Assembly: GCA_033026295.1 (NCBI GenBank)
Contig: CM065184.1
Location: forward strand, 14,015,501 to 14,079,500
DNA length: 64,000 nt
Reading direction: 5' to 3'
From: Channa striata
Lineage: Eukaryota; Chordata; Actinopteri; Anabantiformes; Channidae
A program made the translations under genes and the position numbers. The first letter of the stretch is position 1. Each line of letters starts with the position of its first letter. Shown here piece by piece: positions 1-12,769 of this stretch. A model generated the notes under the pieces. That model saw only the letters and a list, made by a program, of their open reading frames with translations. It had not been told where the DNA came from and ran no database searches.

Positions 1-261
1 GTTTCCTGTTGCAGTAAACTAACTAGATACCACATCTTCTTGAAAGGCACTATTGAGAAAATCAACTAAAAGTAGAAATGCAGAGAAAATTATTCTGGAA
101 AGTAAAGAAAAAACAGAAAATTTGAATGGATAAATTAAGCCTCCTTAAGAAGCATGAAAACCTTTTAATAATAATGAGCTGTAATTATTGCTCAAAACAC
201 ACTGACAGTATGACAGATGGCTAAATGTTTTCAAGCACACGTTTGTATTTTTATATAGTAC

Positions 262-267
262 TTTATT
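262..267 (-). terminator. second candidate polyadenylation signal (AATAAA)
   Basis: Second canonical hexamer on the minus strand about 460 bases past the grid1 stop, usable as a distal site. Nothing in the sequence ranks it firmly against the one at 420-425. Confidence 0.3.
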
Positions 268-419
268 TTTTCATAGGAAACAAATCAATTCTTCCAATTT
301 CTTTGAAGTGTGAAATGTATCTTTATCATGAATTGTCACAGTACATTCAGTTAATGTTGATCTGAAAGAAAACATCGTTGAACTTGGCACTTAGAAAACA
401 ACCACAAAGAATTGTCACC

Positions 420-425
420 TTTATT
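420..425 (-). terminator. candidate polyadenylation signal (AATAAA)
   Basis: Canonical hexamer on the minus strand about 305 bases past the grid1 stop codon. It is the first such hexamer downstream of the stop, so it is the most economical candidate for the 3' end signal. Confidence 0.4.
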
Positions 426-727
426 CATTTAGAACAAAATTTACAAAGCCATTCAATCATTTTTTTTTTTTTTACTTTTGTGTTTTTTAAACTCAACTGT
501 TGAATATTCAAAATACACTTTTTAATGTTGCTTCTCTCTTTGTACTCACAAATATGTACATTAAAGTCTCAGTGTCTTGTCGTGTGTCATCGCGCGGACT
601 CCTCGTCCTTGGTAATAAAAATCCTTTTTTTAGTGTTGTATTTATATCGCTTCACACCGCTAGCACTCCGATTAGCTCTCCGTAGTGGCTTTGAGCGTGA
701 GTGTCTGTCTGTGAATGTTTGACGTGC

Positions 728-1165
728 TCAGATGGATGTCCCGTGGCTGGGTTCACTGACTTCTGGGATGGGTCCTCCTGGCACTGGTTGGTAGGACATT
801 GGCATGGGTGTCTTGACTGGGCTCTGCCGGAAGAGCCCCCCGTTGGGGGCCCTGTGTTTGCAGCGGATAGAGGGCATGGTGGCACTGCTGAGGGGAAGGG
901 GCAAGGTCCTGCCAGTGGATGCGCCTAGTGTCCTTCCTGCCCCATGACCCTCCTGCAGGAAGGTGGTCACAGAGAGCGGCGGCGGCCCCCGATGGACTGG
1001 GTAGTCCCGAGCCGACAAAACCTCCAGGGACTGACTGGGTTGCATGCTGCCAATGTCCAGGGCAGAGATCTCGATAGACTGGCCCGGAAGCTGTTTGTGG
1101 GCCAAGTCCTCGTCCAGGAGACTGTTTAAACGCTGGTGGACCTGTTCCAGGTTCACCTCTTTGTC
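728..1165 (-). CDS. grid1: grid1 exon 16: cytoplasmic tail and stop
   Basis: Last coding exon, 145 codons plus TGA at 728-730. The acceptor is TCTTTAG after a long pyrimidine tract, and the exon starts in phase 0 with DKEVNLEQVH, which continues exactly from the PKE that ends exon 15. It encodes fragment residues 629-773, an intracellular tail containing SATMPSIRCKHRAPNGGLF and QSPVKTPMPMSYQPVPGG. Both blocks are characteristic of GRID1. The last residues, HGTSI, form a class I PDZ-binding motif (Ser at -2, Ile at 0), which in delta receptors is known to engage postsynaptic scaffold proteins. No transmembrane segment or signal is present. Confidence 0.96.
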   Translation of the reverse strand, partial: DKEVNLEQVHQRLNSLLDEDLAHKQLPGQSIEISALDIGSMQPSQSLEVLSARDYPVHRGPPPLSVTTFLQEGHGAGRTLGASTGRTLPLPLSSATMPSIRCKHRAPNGGLFRQSPVKTPMPMSYQPVPGGPIPEVSEPSHGTSI

Positions 1166-4100
1166 CTAAAGACAGATGGAAAGAAAGGCAGGCAGAGCCA
1201 GAGCGTGTGAGTGTGTGTGGAATAAAAGAAGCCAAGAGAAAGGATGGTGCATAGAGGTTTTAATGGAAGAGAGAGCATGAATGTCATTAAGTGTGAGTGT
1301 GACGAAGAATGAAAGTGAAAATGAATGTGCAGCAAAAAGGGTTAAGAGGTCAGAAGAAAGAATGGGACAGGGAGAGAGTGGAAAGACAGGAAGACAGGTT
1401 ACAATGGTCATTTCATCATCGCCATCAAGGCCAGTTATCTTCAGTACATGCAATGCAGTCTATCATTCATTAGGAGAAGGTCTGACACACACCTACATAT
1501 GCTCAGAGGATGCTGGCCTATTTCCACTTCACTTACAAAACCCCAAATCCCCAGTATAAATTAATCAAGTGTTTTTTTATTTTCTGTAAAATGTAAATAT
1601 GTCTCTTCATGAAGAAGCGTTAAATTTTCTCCACAATTTAGATGACCACACATGAAGAGCATCAGCTGGTAACGAGACAGGCTCCAATGATCAAATCCAA
1701 TGAATCCGACAAAATCCAAATGAGGTTAAAGTAGTTAACGTCAGTTAACCTAAATTATATTGAAGAATCCTTCAAAATAATCTTTTTCCCACCAGAAACA
1801 GACTTCAATGAGACAACACATATGGGAGAGGGGAGGGAAAGGCCAAACATAAAGCACATTATTGTTCATCCCACATTTTCCATCAAATATCGGCATGCTC
1901 AGTTTTGGCTGCACCCTCCCCTCCACACAGAAAACTGTGGTCATGCACCAGTTTAACTCAGGCCACACTGGAGACGGACGAAACACAAAAGTCAAATAAT
2001 GGGAGAGACCATGGGGTGAGATGACAGATGCAGAAACTACAATCTACCCCTGCCCAGCCCCAAGCCCCGCCCCTTTGTCCTGACATAGCCAATGACCATC
2101 CAGTACAGCAAGTCAGGCCGCTCCTGACCTGTGTCAAGAGCCTCGGCCTCTTCCCAGTCTCTCTGTCTGTCTGTCCATATGTCCCGCCTCCCTTCTGGTG
2201 AAGTGCTTATGTCATTATATGTCAATGGACCAGAAACTCTTTCCAGACTGCAATCCTTAGTCACCTGCTGGAGATCATAGACAATGATACATAACAAAAC
2301 GGTGCCTCGTGAATCTGGACATTGACATATAATTGCAATTAACTCCTGATTAGTTAAGGAAAAGGAATAGTTCAACATTTTGAAGAATACCCTTATTTTT
2401 TGTCATTTGAGGATTGGATGAGAGAGTATACCATTCATTTATAGGCTTGTCAGCGACAGTTGCATGTCCTTCCTTTTTAACATTTTTTTCTCAAGTTGTC
2501 CTACTAGTATGTGGCCTTAAAAACTCCAGCATCTGTGTGTAGTTTTTGACATTCAGCTCATTTGCAAGTGTTTGTTGTGAGGTGTTTGTATATAGCAACT
2601 GCTGTGCATCTGCTGCAGGTCCTACACGCAGCAATGTTTAAAACGTCACGTCACGTTGGGGCAGTGATGCTGCTAGAGACTGTAATGAAACTGTGAATAT
2701 GGAACTGTAAGTGATTCTGAGTGTCTCTGCCAGCTCTGTAGAAGTGACCCTGGGAGCTCTTTCAGTCAAAACAAATATTGTTTGTGATAATGTCCAGTGG
2801 TTGGATCAATTCCTGCCCGAGTAGTATTGCTGCTGAAAGTAAAGGGAGGAGAGTATTTGTTGAGTTCAATTTTGAACCATCTTTGAGAATAAACAACTAA
2901 CCTTGTAAATTATCAGTACAAAAAAATAATTGTCATAGAAAACTACAATTGAATTATAATATATTTTTTTTTTAAAGGATTTTGTACATGTTTAATCTAC
3001 AGTATCTCCAAAGGTAGACAAAGACCTTTACGACTGGCAGGCTTCCCGAACAACAAGGTCAGTTTTTATTATAAAGTCAGTTTAATATTACACTGTTTTT
3101 GTGCCTCAAAAAGTTTGGCTTTTGTATGACAAATTAATTTGAAATATAAAATGGTGGGAGCAAATGGCAGCACACCAGCAGATGTATATGCAGTGGGCTG
3201 CACAAAGCCAGCAGAAGAAAACAGTTTTTAGCTGCCGTGCCAGGCGAGCACTTTTCATCCAAGTGACTGGGTGCCATCTTTGACTCCAGTATCCAGTTTT
3301 CCTTACTACATTTCATATTTGGCATTAACGGTGGGCAGAATAAACCACTGCTGTTGTGAGCACTAATCCAAACTGATTCATTTTGGCATAGTTTTTCTGA
3401 ACTGTTGCAACAAACTGGTTCTGATTCATGCATCCAACTGGTTAAATACTCAGAAGTATATTCACCAACAAAAACTCCTGAAGCTCACAAATTAACATGT
3501 TATATTGTTTGTGCGTCGATTTAAACTACAATTTATAGGTTTAGAGGAAGTTGTAGCAGTTAGTTGTTGTCACTCATTGTGTTTACATGTGTTTAAGTAA
3601 CCAGTCCGTTCTTTGTAGTCAGAAAGAAACCTAGTTTTCGAATTCTGTTTTAAATATGGAAACAGCTGTGTGTACATAGACCATAGGCAGAGAAAGGCAT
3701 CACACAGAGAATTATCTCCTCCTCACATTTACCATCAGTCTGCCTATAGTCTGAGTAAATATGAAACTAACGCAGACTGGCCTATAGAAGAATAAAGCAG
3801 ATGGTTCCTGCCATGGAACATGTTACATATAGTTTGTGCTGTAAAAATAAGCTCCATCGTTCTTTGTAGTTCTGTGTCAGTCAGCTCCAGTCCGGAAGCA
3901 GTTTCTGTGAGCCATGCTTCCAAAATAAGTGTGGTTTAGTGGAGAACCTGATTAGCGACGTGCTGCAGGCACCTAGACTCACAATAACCCAGTTACTACC
4001 ACACATGTAAACACACTGACTGAGAAACTGTCAACAGCAGGTAACCGGCCGAGACAGCGAGTGTCAAGAAATAGTTGAACAGTGTAACTCCCACAAAAGA

Positions 4101-7100
4101 ACTCGGAACATCTTCCCTTGTTTTCTGTTTTTATGCAAAAACTAGGCTAACCATCTCCTCCCTGGCTGCAGAGCATTTACAACAGACACACAGTTTATGA
4201 GTGGCATCAATCTTCTCATCTAGCCAGCAAACTGGCAAAATATTTCACAAAAAGTTGAACTATTCCTTTGTATGACTGATGTAGGGCTGGGCGATATGAT
4301 CCAATTCATTTTTCAGCTTGATAAAATCAGAAACAGCGAGCATGTTCATTACCACCAGCATGGTCTAACATTTATGCTTACTAAGCTTATGTCTATGTCC
4401 ATCATGGGACACTGTCCTAGGAGTCCTGCAGTGTGTTTCTTCCTCCCACTTTCTAACCTAAACATCATATAAAATTTCATCTGCTTCTTTTTGAGCTCTT
4501 GTATTGGCTAATTACTGACAAGGCAGAAAGGTGGGACTTCTGCTGGGGTCGTACTATAAGTGGCTTGAGTGTTTGCTCCACTGCTAGTCTTACGAGACTC
4601 TGACTCTTGACATACGGAGAGAATAAACCTTTTCCACCGTTTGACCTTTTCAATCGGTGGGAAAGGTTTGCTGTGTTTCCCTGTCTTCATCTGCATAGGT
4701 CACCTGTATATTTTATGGATGGATATTGTAGGTATCACTCTGGTGTTTGTGCAGATATATAAATCCAAACCATTTCTAAATCATCAGTTTGTCTTGGCCA
4801 CAGATCTCTTGTCTTGTGTGGACATCTCACTACAACTGACATCTGTTGCTCAGCTATGTAACTCAAGTCTTGAGTTGTATCAGGAAAGAATGTAGAGCAG
4901 AGATGATCCAGATTTTAGAAAGAGATACTAATTAGATTATCGTTGTTTCCACGAGTGGTTTATTTTTGGTAATTATCATGATCATATTATCGCCCAGCCC
5001 TGGGCGGATGCATTCAGGTTAACAGTAGGTTTGGTTAGAAATGGCTGTCATAATATCCACATACTGTGTGTGCTGTCATGGTTCAGCTGTTACAGTTTTG
5101 AGCTACTTTTTGGTGAAACAATTCTCAGCTTTCACAAACTGAGGCACACTAGATTAATAATTTGGTCTCTACAAACTAAGACAATAAGTGACATTAAAAA
5201 AGAAAATTCCCTTAGTCCATGAGGATGTCTCCTCATTTCCGACAAAACTGCTGAAACTTATAATGCACATTAATATAAAACTGGGAAAAATCCAGCCAGT
5301 GGTCATATTTGGGAAGCATTTCCAATTTACTGCTCAGCTAGTCCATTAATTGACTTCTTACTTTGGTACAGCAGACAATAAAGGGACATTCAATTATAAT
5401 GCAATTTTGCCACATTCCTGCATAGCTTTTGGCACTTTATGCCGTGAAAAACCTGCCACAACTGCATTCAACCGAGAAAACAAAAAAATGTTTTATGGAT
5501 TCTCAAATTATCTGGGTAGGAAATTGCTCAACTTGTCTATAAACATAAAAATAATGGAGCACACAAGCCTGATTACAACAAAACAAAAAATCTGTGTTCT
5601 CTAAATAATGAGATGCTGACGTTTGTTGTGAATCTCACATGACAGCAGTATGTGGTAATTATGAGAGCAGCTGCACAAAGACTGAAATAGAAATCAACAG
5701 CAGTAACTCAAACTTTAGTCTGCACCAAAAACCAGCATTGGTGGAGTTTGATTTGCTGCGTCTTTTCAGGACAGGACTGGGTCTTAAATGGCTGGTCTCA
5801 GCCAGAGGTTCTTATTGGATTGTTGGACTGTCAAGTCAAACAGGCAGGTCAAGGCTCAGATTCTTACTATGTGCTGTTGCTCACACTTTAGTTTAGGGAT
5901 CCATGTCAAGCCTTAGTTGTCTGGATGCCTCATGCAGCGGGGCAGCCCAGTAGACAGCAGCAAGATGAAGCCTGAGCTCTGAAGCGTTTAAGACTTGAAT
6001 GGATTAGCTAAAGAGAGCTATTGTACAACTGAGGCATTTATTGACTCAGAAGTACAATTTCAGTATGTGGTTTTGAATATGTAATTCAGTGTTACTGTTA
6101 TCATTGCAGCTGCGGTTCTCTCATGAGCACCAGTGACTGTGATTGTTTTTTTTAAGCATAAAATGTTGTCAATTCGTGTTTTATATGTCAGAGAGAATCA
6201 CAGTAAATGTGTTTGAGAGAGAAGCCTCAGAAGTCCCTAACAAAGCATCCCAACCTCTCTCCCAACATGAGAAGGAATGAGTAGATTGATCACATGATGT
6301 CTGGACTATCGTCAGGGGCACACCTATTATAACTGGGTGTACTGCAGCTCTACTAAATCGGGGCTGGTGTCAGCGCCTGCTGGATCCATAAAGTAGAGTG
6401 TGGCAGTGGCATCTCTGGGCAGGACCAGGGGACCCGGGGGTCTGGGTCTTGACCGGGGCCTTGGAGGGGCAGGGGGACCCGTGGTGACCACCATGGCCCG
6501 ATTCTGGGTTAGCAGGCTTGGGCCTGGGCCCTGGCCCGACGAGTTGTCAGTGGTCACCTCTTTGGGCTGCTCTCTCCTGCAGTGGTTGCTGTTCCACCAA
6601 GTCTCCAGTGCCGCCACCAGGAGGGCCAGCAAAAGCCCGGCAGCCAAGATGCAAAACACGCCTGCAAAGCTGTGGAGACGCAGCGCCCGTCCCTCCGGCT
6701 GGGCGTCTGCGTAGCTCTGCAGGTCACAGCGGCCTTTCTTCGGCCACCATTTCTGCTTCAGGATGTCGAGGTCACCTTTTTCCTGAAGCTCCAAAATCCT
6801 GCGGAGGACAAAGACAGAATAGTTGTTTGACACACAGAGAGCGCAGCGTTTCATGTGACTCCACCACAGGACACAAACCCTCTATTAGCTTCAGTTCGGC
6901 CTATGTGAAATGCTGGCTAATCGAATTACAAAGACAGCAGAGTAGAGAATGGGACATTAAATAATAGATAAATATGAAGGGGAATTAGAAAATATGACTG
7001 CTCTGAAAGCCTATAATTATACAATAATACTGTGCAGCTCAGGACACAAATAATGAAAACTAATTAAAAAAGCACAGTTAATGTAATGAATTAGCAATGA

Positions 7101-7990
7101 GTGACAGCTCATTAAAGACCTATAGAAGCTAAAATGCCTAAAACACTGCGGCTTTGTGGCGGCAGATGTTAAGACTGACATACTGCTGAAACTATTTTTA
7201 AATGCTAAGCACTTAAAGATCACCACTGTGTAAACTAGGCAAAGAAAAACCATTCCAGATTAATTGTGTGCATATCAAATTATGTAAACATGGAAACAAA
7301 GATGATCGACTACTACATTGAGGCCATTAGTTTGCGTACGGAGAGCTGAGAAGAATCAGTGGATGCAGGAGAAAGATGACGTCTGAGAACCGAGACGACA
7401 GTAAATCGGTCCTGTCGGAGCAGTTGGCTTTCTTCGCAGTCATTATTCAACTTCAACCATGACTGGCACGTATGCGTTTGTGCACAAGCGCGCACACTCA
7501 TTCGAAGCAAAAAGGCATGCTCAGACATATGTACACACAGCTGCCAAATGTTTTCGTAATAAATATGCTAATTTACACAATATTCACCTTTTTCTGCAAG
7601 TGATGTATTTGATATCTTTCACCTAGACTCAGTTTTTAATCAACAAGATGATCAAACCACAATTCTAAACAAATGAGGATGGCTGCCCTGATTTGAAGTT
7701 CGAACTTGTAAAACATTACTGAAACATTTTTTTAATATGGGTATTTAAAATATAGTATTTAAATTTTCAGTAATAAAATACTTAAACAGAACCAAAGGGA
7801 AAATAGTCTGGACTAAAATATAAAATATTTTCTTCTTAGCTTGGCTCTTCAAAAGTAACTTTAGTGAAAAATGTTTAAGTTGCAAATGTGCAACTTGAGT
7901 TTGCTGAACCTAGATATCGGTCAGCAAAATTCTGAAAACTATTGCTTGTATTTTTTTTTATGTCTTTCCCCATCTATTGTATTGGTGACA

Positions 7991-8025
<35 letters not shown>

Positions 8026-11000
8026 AGCAAGTAATATTAGATCCAGAGCCAAGCTCACATCACTAAAGTCATGTCCAGCATGAATAAAGTGAATAATATT
8101 CGTACCGATAAACCAACTGCCATGTTAATGCAACTGAAGGAAGAAAAGGTGAAATGATAACCAAAGATGTAATAGACCATAATGTGACTAATCATTTAAA
8201 ATAATAAAACATTTCAGACACAAAGACCTGTGTGTCCCGCTGTACGTACTTCTGGGAGAAGAGGTCTCTGTAGGGACTGCCGTGCTGCAGGGCCATGCCG
8301 TACCCCCTGGTGCTCATGCTGCTTCCTGCCACAGTCAGCGTGCAGTCGTCATCTGTCAGAGCGGCGTACTCTACGACCGCCATGTCCCACAGGAAGGCGT
8401 AGGCCTCTCGCTTTGCCTGGAAACGTACAGCGTTTGCCCCAGACACGTGCAGACACACGCACATCAAAACGTGCTCAAAACAAAGTGACAACAGAATAAC
8501 TTGGAAGCCTCATTAGGCAGGGTTTCCACTTTGTGTTGCCCTTAAGGCAACGCTGTACCTTACAGACGAGCAAAATCTACCTTAAAGTCAAGGGAATGTT
8601 TTGCTTCTTTAAACGTATAAAAATCCATTTGCTAACGCTGGAGTGATATGGCTTCTTAATGTGATTTAAACTATAATATAAAAACACATTATGGCCTTCA
8701 AATATTATCCTTCTGGGTACTATTACTATGAAGACTCTCTGTTTAGCATTCCACATAGATATTAAATCAAATACTGTCGTGCACTGGCCACTTTATTAGG
8801 TACACCTGAACAATCTACTGTAATGAAGCAGCTCCACTATGAATTCTACTTTTACAAGGTTATAATTTCTCTATTTAGATTAAAGCAGTAAGAAAGATTC
8901 TGTGTGTGTATTAAGGTCACAAATGGTGGTGGAGTGGTGATGTTAAGCCGAAACATCAGAAACACTGTGGGAGACCATTTGTTAACTGCAATGAAAAGCA
9001 ACCTATTCATTAAAATACACAACAGTTTTGGTGCCATATTTTTCTATTTTTTTTCAGAAAGGATACAAAAGGTATCAGAAGTATTTGTAGAACACTGTAT
9101 GGCACTAATAAAGCCACTATCGCATAATTTTCTACCTTGTCTGTGCCTTTCACCTATGAACACAGTGGCTCAGAGGAAGACTTTTCACTGTGGAAAAGCA
9201 ATGAGTAGAACAAACAAACGGAGCTCAGTCACCATGCAAAATGTTTGCACAGAAATTAGCATAAGCATTTTGCCCATCCATTAGAGTAAACATTGAAAAG
9301 CATGCATAACATTAGATTTCTTTACAGAGATGATGAAACTAGCCGCATCACTATTTCTTCCAGTTTCCCATTCATCTCTCTATGGCATATTTTCAGAGAC
9401 ACAATTATGTCCTTTAGCCTCAAGCACACACTGTGGAGAATATGTAGAACCAACACAAATCTGTCTGAAATTCTTGTTGCGAATGTTTTTTGGCTTTTCC
9501 CTATAAGCCCTTTCCCCCTCCAGACTAAGACTGTGCTCTTAACAACCATTTCATCTCACATCTCATTAGAACTCCACGGGGCTCCCGAGTTCACTCACCT
9601 TTCATAAACAAACAAATGGGAAGGAAATCACCATCCAACCATAACTGTCAGAGTGAGGAACGTGCACCAGTTGGTTAGTTAGCTATGAAGAACAACGTAA
9701 TTCAGTTACTCTGAATAAAAGGCCCTCTAAAATCCAGGGATTGCTCGTCATTGATCTACAGTTGAGTGCAAGGCTTTGCATGCCCTTACTTTAAAATGCC
9801 AAAAATAATTCTAATACAAATCTTCTTCCATCTTCAAAATTTAATAAATGCTTAAGGAGTGCATAAAATGTGCAAATGTTGCATCACCGTTATGAAATGT
9901 TCGCTGATACATAGCATGTCTCCCTTTGCTCTTCAACCTTTTTGGCCACCCTCTCAGCAGCTTGTATCCTTTCAGCTGTAATTTTAGCTCGTCCAAGTCT
10001 AGCAGATGGCGTGATTGTCCACCATGTAGAGCCTTGTGTAAATCTATACGCAGGATTTTGATGATATTTGGAGACTGGGGAAGGTCATGATAAAATATTC
10101 ACCTTATTCTATGTTAAACCGTTCCTGAGCTGGCTTTGCTTTAGGCTTTGGATTTTTGTTTTGTTGAAGGATCAACTGTGTCTCTATTTTTAGCTTCTTG
10201 CAGTGATGGTAGGAGGCTTTGCTTCAAAGTCATAGGCATGAATGAGTATGAATTATGATTAAAAGAATATCAACTCTCATCAGATGGCATAATCTTATTC
10301 CAAAACTCATTTGCTGTGTTCACATGTTTCTTAGCATACTTCATGCATGCTGCCTTAGGTCTAGAATTAATCAATCGATTACCTGCGTGCTTTTCTCAAA
10401 CAGTCCAGACTTGTGCAGACTACACTTGACTTTTATTACAGTTTATTACACTTCCATTTCTGTATTAGGGTTTTCACAATTGGTATTGGTGTCCCTAAAT
10501 GCTTTGAAATATTACTCTCTCTCTCTCTCAGGCTTTATAAAGGTTTACAAATTTCATTTTGAGGTCTTTTGAGAGCTTTCATAGACGTCTTGAGTTACTT
10601 CAGAATGTGCACCAAACATTGTGTTGAAAAGAAATTCTTTCACTCTTTTTTTTTTTTCTATTTCATTTTACGGGGATGCTAAGACTTTCGCTCAGTAGTA
10701 TGGGTCTGTGCAACTGGCCTGAGCGTACGGAACACAATTAGCTGTGAAAAAATAAAGCTGTTTAATGACAAACGCCTAGAGTCCACTGTGATTTGTTAAA
10801 TTATAAATTCTTCAGCTCTCTCTTAGTGAGTGTGTAGTTAAGTGTGTTTGTGTGAGAAGAGGAAAATGCATTAAATTTTAATTTCAGTGTTTACTGTATT
10901 AATTAAACCCCCCACAGTTCAAAACATAAAAAATACGCTTTTCTCACATGCCTTTGTGATTCATTGATGGAAATTACCAGTTTGTTCTACCTGGCTGTGT

Positions 11001-12737
11001 GACTGTAGCTAATTATATTCAAGTTTGAGCCTATGTTTATGCAGTGCTTGCTCTCTCTCTCACTCACAGCATTTTACTTATGAAGGCCAAATTAGATACT
11101 AACCTTTTTAATTCCTTCTGATGGGCTAGAGACAGAATTCTCAAAGCCATTATTCTTGTTGATGATCTTCCAGAGCTCAGCAAACGTGTTGTCCTGCTCC
11201 AGAGGGTTGGTGCCTTTGGCCCGGAAATACTCGTACACAGCAGAATCCCTCACTGTTCCATAGACCACATCCACCTGCTTGGACAGGTCTTGGAATGACC
11301 TGCAGGCAAAGTCGCATAAGTGACACGTTAACCAGACCGGAAAAATACAAAAAACAAACACAGGAACTTCTAACAGCAAATGATTTTCCTTAACGCAGCC
11401 TTTTCAAGAAAATTACAGTACAATAACATGTCAGCAGGAAACAACACTTTCAAATGTGAGGGAAGAGAGAGTGCAAAATAATCTAAGATAAGAGCAAACA
11501 TACAGGTGTATATGTTTAATATGTCTATATTTGTTAATATATGTTTAAGGCCACATAACATAACATGCCTTTACAATATGTATTTATGAGTAGCTCAGGA
11601 GCGTTACACTCACACACCATATTTTTTCCAACATGTTTGTTTGCTGCCAAGAAAGCTGTTCCCGCTTACAATATATGTTTTAAATCTTCATGCATTTGTT
11701 TTTTACACACATGATGCAAGAAATCAGTGACTTATGAAACACTCCTCCCTTTCCCGCATTCGACACTCCACGTCAGTTTCTTGGCTTGTCAAACAGACTT
11801 TGTCCCTCTTGTATTACTCTTGAGGCTTTAACTCCCTCCTGGTTCACTCCATTCAATCAGTCGGCCTAAAACTACCACCGTCTTCATCCATACACATTGG
11901 AGCAGGTCACTAATCACCGCGCTCTTCATCAGCCAAATTGAATGCACCTGTAGTGCGCTGCCTGCTGCGTCTGATTTGATGCCAACGCTTTTCCCCATCC
12001 ACCACTTTCCATGCACTACCAGCGCTGTGACTGCATCCAGATGACCGGGATAGGGGGGAGGTTGTGCTTCCGAGAGATCACCGGGTTCATCCCAGTGCAC
12101 GGGAATTAACCCTTCAATTGAGTCTTCACCAATTTCTAATCTACTTTATATGGAAAAATACTTTAAATTGAAAACTAGTCTCTTCTGACTGAAATGCTCA
12201 TTATGCAGATGCTGTGTGGGCAATAAGAAATGAGGCTCCTTGCAGCAGCTGTATTTTATATGTTACAATAATTGCCAATTTTGTACAGCATCAAATTTGC
12301 TAAATGCCTATGCCCTTGTAATTATAGTTTGCCTCCAATGCAATTTAAATGGCGATCTACCCGTAGATTACCCCTGTCCTTGGCTATTGTTGGGCTGATA
12401 GGTTTGACATGCTGCCCTGTGCATTAGCTGCATTTCTTTAGAAAAATCAACATATTAAAGTAGCAGCATGATGTTTATATAAGTAAGTCTGTCGTTTCTG
12501 TGGTTTCCTCAAAAGTGAGAGAATAGAGCAGCTTATCTCAAGATGATGTTGTTGGACTAATTCAACCATTTAATTAGAAGCCTATATGGTGTAGCAGTGG
12601 TTGTTAAGCAAAAAAAGCACGAGCGAGAGAGAGATTAGACATTTCATGGTCTCCAGCCTTTTTTTCACAGATTAAACTGCAAGTTGCACTGAGTACAATG
12701 TTCACCTTTAATTCTGTCTAAATGCCTGGTTTATCAT

Positions 12738-12769
<32 letters not shown>

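Larger units (their letters stand above)
1..727 (-). other. grid1: grid1 3' UTR and downstream sequence
   Basis: This is the region 3' of the stop codon on the minus strand. It is AT-rich, has a T tract on the plus strand near 462-473, and shows no plausible coding exon. Two AATAAA hexamers on the minus strand (420-425 and 262-267) are candidate polyadenylation signals, giving a proposed 3' UTR of about 330 or 490 bases. The true 3' end cannot be fixed from sequence alone, and 3' UTRs of brain receptor genes often extend further than the first signal. Confidence 0.6.
1166..6557 (-). other. grid1: grid1 intron 15
   Basis: Intron between exon 15 (donor GAG/GTGACC, lacking the usual G at +5) and exon 16 (acceptor CTGTCTTTAG). 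It contains two adjacent inverted-repeat elements at 2361-4269 and 4283-5001. The 231 bases next to the donor stay open in the exon 15 frame and look coding (see 6327-6557). The stretches 1166-2360 and 5002-6326 show no recognisable exon or repeat. Confidence 0.9.
8417..11103 (-). other. grid1: grid1 intron 13
   Basis: Intron with donor AAAAAG/GTTAGT. It contains a short interspersed repeat at 8779-8960 and a possible decayed DNA transposon at about 9755-10620. Nothing else was recognised. Confidence 0.9.

Noticed and set aside
753..1235. 160-codon minus-strand frame overlapping exon 16
   Set aside because: Shifted-frame shadow of the exon 16 coding sequence, with no homology of its own.
11820..12440. 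Balanced-composition stretch in intron 12 considered as a conserved noncoding element
   Set aside because: Only the base composition suggested it; no motif or repeat could be named without cross-species alignment.
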